From Cavia porcellus (lineage: Eukaryota > Chordata > Mammalia > Rodentia > Caviidae): a DNA stretch of 64,000 bases. Position 1 is the first letter of the stretch. Each line of letters begins with the position of its first letter. Of the stretch, positions 57,100 to 64,000 are shown one piece after another. The translations under genes were made by a program, and so were the position numbers. The DNA is taken from assembly GCF_034190915.1 (NCBI RefSeq), contig NW_026947484.1:70883482-70947481 (forward strand). The letters run 5' to 3'. Below the pieces are notes generated by a model. That model was given only the letters and a program-made list of their open reading frames with translations. It searched no databases and was not told the origin of the DNA.

Positions 57100-58165
57100 A
57101 TACAAGCAACCATCATATAGTCCAAAAAAGAGGTTCTAAGAATTTTATAAATAGATAGAAAGATAATCTACCTATTTATGGATTTATCTATCCCTGTTCA
57201 CATCTATGTAAATATCTTTTCGATATTGATATAAATAGATATGTCTATATAAATATGCATATGTTTGTAATCAAACACACAGACATACAGACACACAAAC
57301 ACAAATGTAAGGAGACAGTCGATTGGCATATTTATGTCACAGATTTATGGATAGTCCTATGCTCTTTTATACACCTTTTTGTAGATATGAATTTCCAAAA
57401 TAAAAATTCGAAGGAGGAGAAAGTAAAACTTTCACGCTCTTAGAATACATTACAGGATTATAACATCTCAAATGAAAACGTTACAAATAAAAAAAAAACG
57501 TTAATTTAACTAACTTGATTACATTAAAATCAAGAACTTCAGTTAATCAAAAATACATTAAAGAAACTAATTAAAGGACACAGATTGAGATGTTCCCGCA
57601 TATAAGTGGAAACCACTATTCGTTTCAAATACATTAAAAACTTGCCAACTTTAATAGGGGAAAAGATAAGTCAAACAAAATAAAGAATTAGTTAAAAGTG
57701 GACCATGCCTGGGCCTTTTCCTACTGCAACATACGTTAGTTTTGGAGTAACAGAGGATCATTTGCGGCATAGAATTAAATGTCCGTTCCAGAAAAACCTT
57801 TTAGGCTTGAAGTTCATTTGTTTTTATACTACATTTACTATGTACATGCAAAGTTTATACTACTAGCTTCTTTCCAACCAATTGCATTTTAAAATGCTAT
57901 AAATTTCCATTTATAACATGCATCCTAATTGAACCACGTATAGTCTGATAAAACCCGCATGGATAATAATTCATTAGATTATGATATTTTACAAGTGTGT
58001 CTAATGGGGATCCACAAGATTTCCATTGCCCAGGAAGGGAAGAGCATGTTACAAAACATGCAATTAGCAGTTTCACTTCCATATAGTATAGATGAAAGGA
58101 AAAACTCTCCTGATGAAATAAATCAAACATATTACAAGAAGACTGAAATATGTTACACCAAGGAA
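57100..58165. other. AT-rich non-coding sequence
   Basis: Degenerate (GATA)-like text at about 57155-57245 and an A-run near 57489. No gene recognised. Confidence 0.45.
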
Positions 58166-58166
58166 G

Positions 58167-58168
<2 letters not shown>

Positions 58169-58210
<42 letters not shown>
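58169..58210. repeat. (CA)n microsatellite
   Basis: About 21 CA dinucleotides. They create spurious Thr-His and Cys-Val frames on the two strands. Confidence 0.97.
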
Positions 58211-58213
<3 letters not shown>

Positions 58214-58403
58214 TTGGAAAGACTACCAGATATTCAAGAATCCTAATAATCTTCCTTTTTCTTATATTATCAACTTCTATTGAGTTCTTGGTTAAAACAG
58301 GACCCCCGTCAAGGATATCAACAATATAAATAATTGAAAAATAAATCCTATGAATGAATCATAGGTGTGAAAAATACGGTTATTTCCAGACCAAAAAAAA
58401 AAA

Positions 58404-58502
58404 AGACAGTGCTCTTGGGACTGGGGATTTAACTCAATGGTTTAAGAGTAAGTTCGATCCCTGGTACAAAAAATACATAAATAAATAAAAGACAGTGCTC
58501 TT
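58404..58502 (+). repeat. ID-like SINE with internal deletion and target-site duplication
   Basis: The direct repeat agacagtgctctt stands on both sides (about 58404-58416 and 58490-58502). The body starts 'gggactggggatttaactc', lacks the middle section, and resumes at 'agttcgatccctggtac' with an A/T-rich tail. Confidence 0.85.
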
Positions 58503-58639
58503 TCATCATGAAGTATCTGGAAACAGTTTCCTCTAGTGTTTAACAGTGAGTCAAAGCCAAAGTTTAAGAGGAAAACCACATTTCAAGAGGATCAAGGAAC
58601 ATCTGCTTCAAAACATTTGCACAGGGAGGATTTGTTTTA

Positions 58640-58795
58640 TTTGCTTTGTTTTGAGGCAGGGTCTTGCTGTACAGTTCAGGCTGGCCTTGAGTTCACTACG
58701 AAGCCCAGGCTGGCGTCACAGTCTAAGTTTCCCTCTTGTCTTAGTCTCCGGAGTGCTGGGATTACAGGTGTGCACCACCATGTCCAGCTGTGGGG
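58640..58795 (-). repeat. B1 SINE
   Basis: 'ttgaggcagggtcttgctg', 'gctggccttgagttcacta', 'cccaggctggcgtcacagt' and 'agtgctgggattacaggtg' are the complement of a B1 with its internal duplication. The opposed frames 58536-58827 (+) and 58676-58939 (-) read through it. Confidence 0.85.
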
Positions 58796-58799
58796 AGCA

Positions 58800-59445
58800 T
58801 TTTTGCGTTTGTTTCCTCTATAAATAGTATGTAATTTTTGTATACAATTTCCATTTTGCCTATTCAGTTCTCCACTCTTGATACTTTTGTACATAGAGGT
58901 GTTAATCTGGTTTAAAACTTTCTTTATTTGTACAAACATAAATTAAAATATAGGTCTTAAAGTTAATACATATCAGCCCAGGAAAAGAGTTAAAATTACA
59001 CTCTATATTCATCCAGATTGTTTAATCATAGGGAAAATTAAACAGTTTTAATAACACTATATCCACACAGCTATGATTTTCTTTTCTTCTTTGGAAGACT
59101 GGACTTCTACTCGCCTAGAGTTCTATCCTAAAAATTTAAATAGAAGTGGAATCATATTTTTGGTAAGTGGGGAAGATCACATGCTTCTCCCAAAGTTGCA
59201 ATTACAATGGACACCTCTCATTTTTCCTGAGTCTTGTGGAAATATCAGTAGACTTAAATCATTTGAAAACTGTTTGATAAAGTAAAGACCGTTTTCTGCT
59301 TGGAAATCTCACATGGTAGTACGAATCACTTACAAAGCAGCCACAAAGATGTAAGGATTGTGTTTCTTGCTCTCCTTTTCTTTCTTCCTCCTCTTGAAAT
59401 TGTATGAGATGAGAAAACGGTGACCCACAAGCCACTTTGTTTTAA
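58800..59445. other. AT-rich non-coding sequence
   Basis: No gene recognised. The + frame 59073-59285 has no domain. Confidence 0.45.
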
Positions 59446-59449
59446 GATT

Positions 59450-59775
59450 TTAGATACTTTTTTTCTGTAAATAGCGAGATAACAGATGCTTAGGGTTTGC
59501 GTAGCTAACTGCTGAGCTCTGGAAGGGCAGTGCCAGGGCAGTCTTAGATGGCATTTAAATTAATGCATGTAGCTATGATCTGCATATTGGTAAACACTAA
59601 AATTAGAATTTCATGTCATTTTCATAGACCGTAAATGTTCCTTTTTCTAAAAAAAAAAAAAAAAAAAAAAAACCTGTAAAATACATAAAACAATTCTAGG
59701 CTCACAAGTCATAAAAAATAAGGCAGTTTGCAGATTTGGCCCTTAGGTAAAGTTTGCCAATCACTATTCTATACT
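59450..59775 (-). repeat. Possible old DNA-transposon (hAT-type MER) remnant
   Basis: 'gtagctaactgctgagctc', 'gcagatttggcccttaggt' and 'aaagtttgccaatcacta' resemble a MER-type hAT element interrupted by a poly-A run at 59649-59672. Confidence 0.3.
59649..59672. repeat. Poly-A run
   Basis: 24 A residues. Confidence 0.95.
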
Positions 59776-59777
59776 TC

Positions 59778-59798
59778 AAAAAAAAAAAAAAAAAAAAA
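59778..59798. repeat. Poly-A run
   Basis: 21 A residues. Confidence 0.95.
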
Positions 59799-59799
59799 C

Positions 59800-62055
59800 A
59801 GTATTTTACTGGTAGGGAAGAATTAAGACATGAGGCAGCATTAGCACACAAATTAGCTTTAATTTGCATTACACCATAATTGATTTCCAGATAGAGGATG
59901 GCCCTGGCAGCATGGGTACCTCCGTCTAGAAGGGGCAGAGGACCAAGGAACTCCATGGAGAAGGGGCATGGGAGAGAGTGAAAACTTCTGTGTAGATAAC
60001 TTTGCTTGATGGCACCCAGGGTCTCACTGGTCAGAGATGCTGCAAAGCACCGGTATATTTGGGTATTTTTTTTTTTTTTTTATAGCTTCAACTTTTATCC
60101 AAAACTAACAGATGTTGAGTGCAGTTTGCAAAAATAGGCAAAGTATAAAGATTCTGCGTGGTTAAAAATGTGTATGTTTAGCCTGTATTTAAAACAATTG
60201 AATGCATAAAAATTTCAATTTGACTCAGGCAGACGTTTAAGCTAATGGGTCTCAGAACTGCAGTCGGTTTGAAAAAACAAACAGCATAAGGCTAACAAAG
60301 AGGACATTTTGGGCTCATCTGTATAACATCCTTCTTACATTAACGTGTGAAAAAGAGTGAGATGTTTCACATTTTAAATTTATGAACACAGAACGAAGTG
60401 TTCAATCCATCTTTGTATTGCTGGCGCGTGTTCCCTATTCATTATGAATGTGCCCTATTTCTGATGCAGGAAGGATTAGAGGGCACCAATGGAGGTTTAT
60501 GGCTGACACATTGAGTCTTTTCTGTTTCCTCCTTGGTCTCCATCCCTCAACATCTTAGCTGCATACGTAGGGACTTTGGATACAACAAGTGTGTCCAAGC
60601 TTTAACAATGGTCATTGTCCCTCCTAAAAAGCAAAGTCCTGGCCAAACCTTAGACCCTATACTCCTGGCCTCACCAGACCTCAGAAGGACAGAACCAACA
60701 ATTCAGGTTCTCAAAGGGAGTTCACAGCTGCATGCACAGGGAATTTAGGTTTCTGCATACCAATGTTGTCTCAAAAGAGAAGGCTTTTTTCTCTGTCCTA
60801 TGGGACAGCTGCCCCTTAATTTAGTAGTCTTTTCTTTCTGGTTATAGGAACAGGATGATCTGATTAGATAAACTGCTACTCCAGATATCAATAAATAAAT
60901 ATTGAATAAACAAAAATGTTGGTGATCAAGGGAATGAGACATACATGTATGAAAAGCATGGAGAAAAGTAGTTGAAAATACTAATACTTTTTCCTAAAAT
61001 ATTAAAAATGCAACTAACAATTACTGCCCATGCAGTATTTTAGAGAGGAGTTAATATATATTATATGTATTCTGCAGAGTGAATGCTAAATAAACATTAT
61101 CTGATGATGACAGTTACGTTGGAAAAATCAGTGACCCATCTTCCCCCTGTAAATCACAGTTTCCAGAGTGCTATGTTAATAAGTCAATTTCTGCACTCTG
61201 GAATGTCTCTTTGATAGGTACAAATCATTCATTTGTTCATGACATAGTGTTCCAGCATTATGCAAATATTTCCAGTCATTGCTATTCCGTGACTCTGTCT
61301 TCAGCATTCAGGACCACAGGGTTGGACCTTGGAGCTACCAAGATCTTGATAGAAGAAGACTCAAGATCAATCATAACACAATTGATTTTCACTTTTTAAA
61401 ACTTTTCTGTGGAAACCAGTAAACATTCTATTAAATAAGAAGCAGGTATTCTTTCTTTATTTTGTGTTTATCTATCTGATTTTGTTTGTAGTCCGCAGAG
61501 CTTTGCAGAATAAGTTGTATGTTTGATTTGTAGGCAGTAATTTAATAACCATTAATCAGATTTTGTGTCTTTGCTTCTTTGGTTCCATAGGAAGGTTCCT
61601 TATAGATTTTTTTAAGTTAGGCTTAAAAGCCAGTGTGCTTTGCAAATGCTATGTTACACTCTTCACTGATTCTGTGAGTTTAAATATTCTTCTCTCATTC
61701 ACCAATAACTAGTCTAAGGTATCGTTGATTCTTCTGGAAGATTTGCTAGATTTCACCAGGAAAAGACAGACATGAGCATTCCATAAAAGGGGATGCAAGA
61801 AGGATAATAGGATGAGGGAAAAAGTGAATGGACATGAGAATAGTGAACAGAGTGTACGACAGGAAGAAACACAGAACCAAACACTTGCAACACTGATAAT
61901 GTGCTAGGAGGTAGCTGGATCTCTAACCCTCTCAATTCTCTAAAGATAGACACTAGCTTTATCTATAACTTAAGACACTGATACCAGACTTATACAAGTT
62001 GTTCAGAATTATTCCGTCAGATCTAAATAAATAGCAATCTTCCATTCCCTTCTTT
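59800..62055. other. Non-coding sequence
   Basis: No gene recognised. A poly-T run lies at 60066-60080. The frames 60533-60748 (+), 60745-60942 (-), 61211-61399 (+) and 61753-61953 (-) show no recognisable domain. Confidence 0.45.
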
Positions 62056-62057
62056 AG

Positions 62058-62900
62058 ATTAATTTTATTGATACACTTTAGATATTCATAATGATCACAT
62101 GCATCATGGAGCATTTGCATGTGCACATGATATATTATCTTGATTCTTCATTTTTCCCAGTCCTCTCACTTCCCTTCCACCTCTCTTTCCTTCCTTATTT
62201 ATAAAAACTTTGATTCCAGTTTTTCATTCTGTTTTTCTTTTCCCATCTTTCCTTTCCACCTCCTAACTCTTGTTCTCCTTCCTGTTTGAACATTTTCTTG
62301 CTGCTTCCCAATATCTGTCGTGCATTTTGGTCCTGATTTACCCTTTTTGTATCTCACACCAGAGTAACAATGCCCTACTTAAACACATGTGTCCAATTTA
62401 TTTTACTTAAGAGTATAGTTTCAAGGTGCATCTATTTACCTTGAAATGTTTTGCTTATTCTTATTTGTAGCAAATATACTCCATTGTATACTAAAAAACA
62501 CGTATTTATCCATTCACCCACTGATGAGCATTCAGGCTGTTTCTCAGATTTAGTTATTTCAAATTGTGCTTCTATAAGCATGAGTGCATAATTGTGGTAT
62601 GATGTTTTTAATTCTTTGAGAAGACAACAAGCAGAAGAATAGATAGGTCAAATGGAACCTAGAGTTTTAGTTTTTGAGGAATCTGAATACTGATTTCTGC
62701 AGTGGTTGTACCAGTCTACACTCCCACCAACAGTGGAGAAAGATTCCTTTTCCCCACAATTACCCCAGCACTTGTTATTGGTTCATTTCTTGATAATGGT
62801 CATTCTTTCTGGAGTGCAATTAAATATCAGTGCTGTTTTAATTTAAATCTCTACTTGCATCTCTAAAAGTATAAGCAACAACAAAAACCCATCTTTCTGT
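62058..62900 (-). repeat. L1 3' end, antisense
   Basis: 'attaattttattgatacac' and 'cataatgatcacatgcatc' mark the 3' terminus. Further in are 'tttatccattcacccactg', 'gagcattcaggctgtttct', 'cagtctacactcccaccaa' and 'cttgataatggtcattctt', all antisense to the end of L1 ORF2 and the UTR. 5'-truncated. Confidence 0.85.
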
Positions 62901-62959
62901 TTAATTGAACATAGTGCTGCCTATGTCTTCAAGCAAATGTAAAGAGCTCTACTGGTCCT

Positions 62960-63345
62960 GTTGAGAACAACATATTATAATTTTAGCCTAGGGAACATAC
63001 AAGTTTGTCCTTGTCCTGCCCTTTGGGCCAGACTGAAATGTGGAAACTCCCATTTCTGGTCTCAGCTGGAAGCCCTAGGACTGAGGACTGCTGTGGGGCT
63101 CACAGGACAAGACCCGCTAAAGAGAATGAGGTACCTGGGGAAAGTACAGTTTCCCTATTGCCTCGGTGTCTTGTCCTTGTTGGTGTTCTTGCAAGAATGT
63201 TTTGACCATCCTTGCCCACCTTAGTGGCCATTACTGCTTCTGGAAATGTCCACTGCTCATCATCCATTGTCCTTGATGCAGATGTAATGAATAAATACCA
63301 ACTGTCTGGGTGCCTCATGGTCTTTTGTTCCTAGAGGGCAACTGG
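62960..63345 (+). repeat. Possible solo LTR
   Basis: A block starting 'tgttgagaacaacatat', of balanced composition, with 'aatgaataaatacc' near its end, like an LTR with a polyadenylation signal. No partner LTR or retroviral gene is attached, and the family was not recognised. Overlapping frames at 62961-63224 (+) and 63100-63318 (-) have no domain. Confidence 0.3.
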
Positions 63346-63810
63346 TAGACCCAGATGCCTGCCATGCACCCCTCTATTTTGTGTCTTGCTCCTTCTTTCC
63401 TTTCTTGTTATGCCTGTAACCCAGCCAAGGAATTAGAAACCACTGTAGTGGTCGCCATTAGGCCAGAGATCTTTCTAACTCCTCCTCTTCATTGAAACTT
63501 CATATTTGGTTACACTAGTAGGCAGAATTTCCTGAGAAAAAACTGTTTAATGTATTGTTTAAATTCCTTTTCAGATTTTTAATTCTATTAACATGTTTAT
63601 ACACTTAACTTTACATTTTACCATATATATGTCATCTTGGTATGAATTGAATGCATCTCAATCACACTTGTGTCTTCTTAAATCCTTGAATTACAATAAA
63701 GATACCAGCTGTTGCTGAAAGGAGTTATATGAATCAGATATACTCAATTTTTCACAGCAATCAGGAGACCAATTAAGCCCTTCTTACCCTCTCCACATCG
63801 GTCTTGGTTA
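63346..63810. other. AT-rich non-coding sequence
   Basis: Nothing recognised. Confidence 0.5.
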
Positions 63811-63814
63811 CTTT

Positions 63815-64000
63815 TATTATTCTCTCGTTGCTGAAACAAAATACTTCAGGCCCAAACTTAGGGAAGGAAAGGTTTATTTATCTTACAGTTTTGGAGGTTT
63901 CAGTCCATTATCTGCTGGCTCCAAGGCAGGGTGGCATTGCACTGGAGTAACATCTCAGGGCAGCAGCCATAGCAAAAGGGAGCAAGACCAAGCCTCTTGT
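63815..64000 (-). repeat. MaLR-type LTR, cut by the window edge
   Basis: 'ctcgttgctgaaacaaaat', 'gaaaggtttatttatctta', 'cagttttggaggtttcagt' and 'tctgctggctccaaggcag' are the complement of the 3' half of a MaLR LTR. It resembles 27105-27470. Confidence 0.7.

Noticed and set aside
57897..58246. Opposed frames through 57897-58246 with Thr-His or Cys-Val repeats
   Set aside because: Produced by the (CA)n microsatellite.

Overview
The window looks like non-coding mammalian DNA: AT-rich, dense with interspersed repeats, and without a recognisable host protein-coding exon, rRNA or tRNA gene. The open frames longer than about 60 codons are chance frames or lie in decayed retroelements. The repeats point to a rodent. 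There are 7SL-derived B1 SINEs with the internal B1 duplication, tRNA-derived ID-like SINEs of one distinctive type (A-box region 'ggatttagctcagtggcat', then 'aagc(g/a)cctgcctt'), a B1-ID dimer, MaLR LTRs and L1 3' ends. From memory this ID variant fits a castorimorph rodent, possibly beaver. That is a guess from SINE type, not a database match.

Layout. 1-12 kb: AT-rich sequence with ancient LTR-type repeats (about 0.95-2.44 kb) and several stretches that read like conserved non-coding DNA. 12-31 kb: scattered L1 3' ends, B1 and ID SINEs, MaLR LTRs (25.7-28.8 kb), a MIR and microsatellites. 31.98-36.28 kb: an old, reverse-strand gammaretrovirus-like (ERV1) provirus with two diverged LTRs, a primer-binding site resembling tRNA-Glu, broken RT and RNase H, and no recognisable gag or protease. 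36.6-43.2 kb: L1 fragments, one with a 3' UTR built of ~145-bp tandem units, plus a 158-bp sequence present twice in opposite orientation 3 kb apart. 44.5-45.5 kb: a second reverse-strand retroviral pol fragment without LTRs. 49.0-54.0 kb: a half-LINE (5' UTR of ~80-bp monomers, broken ORF1, almost no ORF2, tandem-repeat 3' UTR). 54-64 kb: AT-rich sequence with SINEs, a 31-bp inverted repeat, an L1 3' end and a MaLR LTR cut by the window edge.

The most notable object lies inside the half-LINE: a young, compact, reverse-strand betaretrovirus-like (ERVK/IAP-type) element at 51308-53483. It has near-identical LTRs (one substitution plus one 53-bp repeat-unit difference), a 6-bp target-site duplication (gtttcc), TATA and AATAAA signals, a primer-binding site best matched to tRNA-Ile, and a polypurine tract. 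Its internal region is only 1.3 kb, with a gag p10 remnant but no protease, polymerase or recognisable env. It resembles a recently mobile, non-autonomous LTR element that depended on proteins supplied in trans.

No operons or pathways are present. The relationships here are between mobile elements: nesting, deletion derivatives and probable trans-mobilisation.
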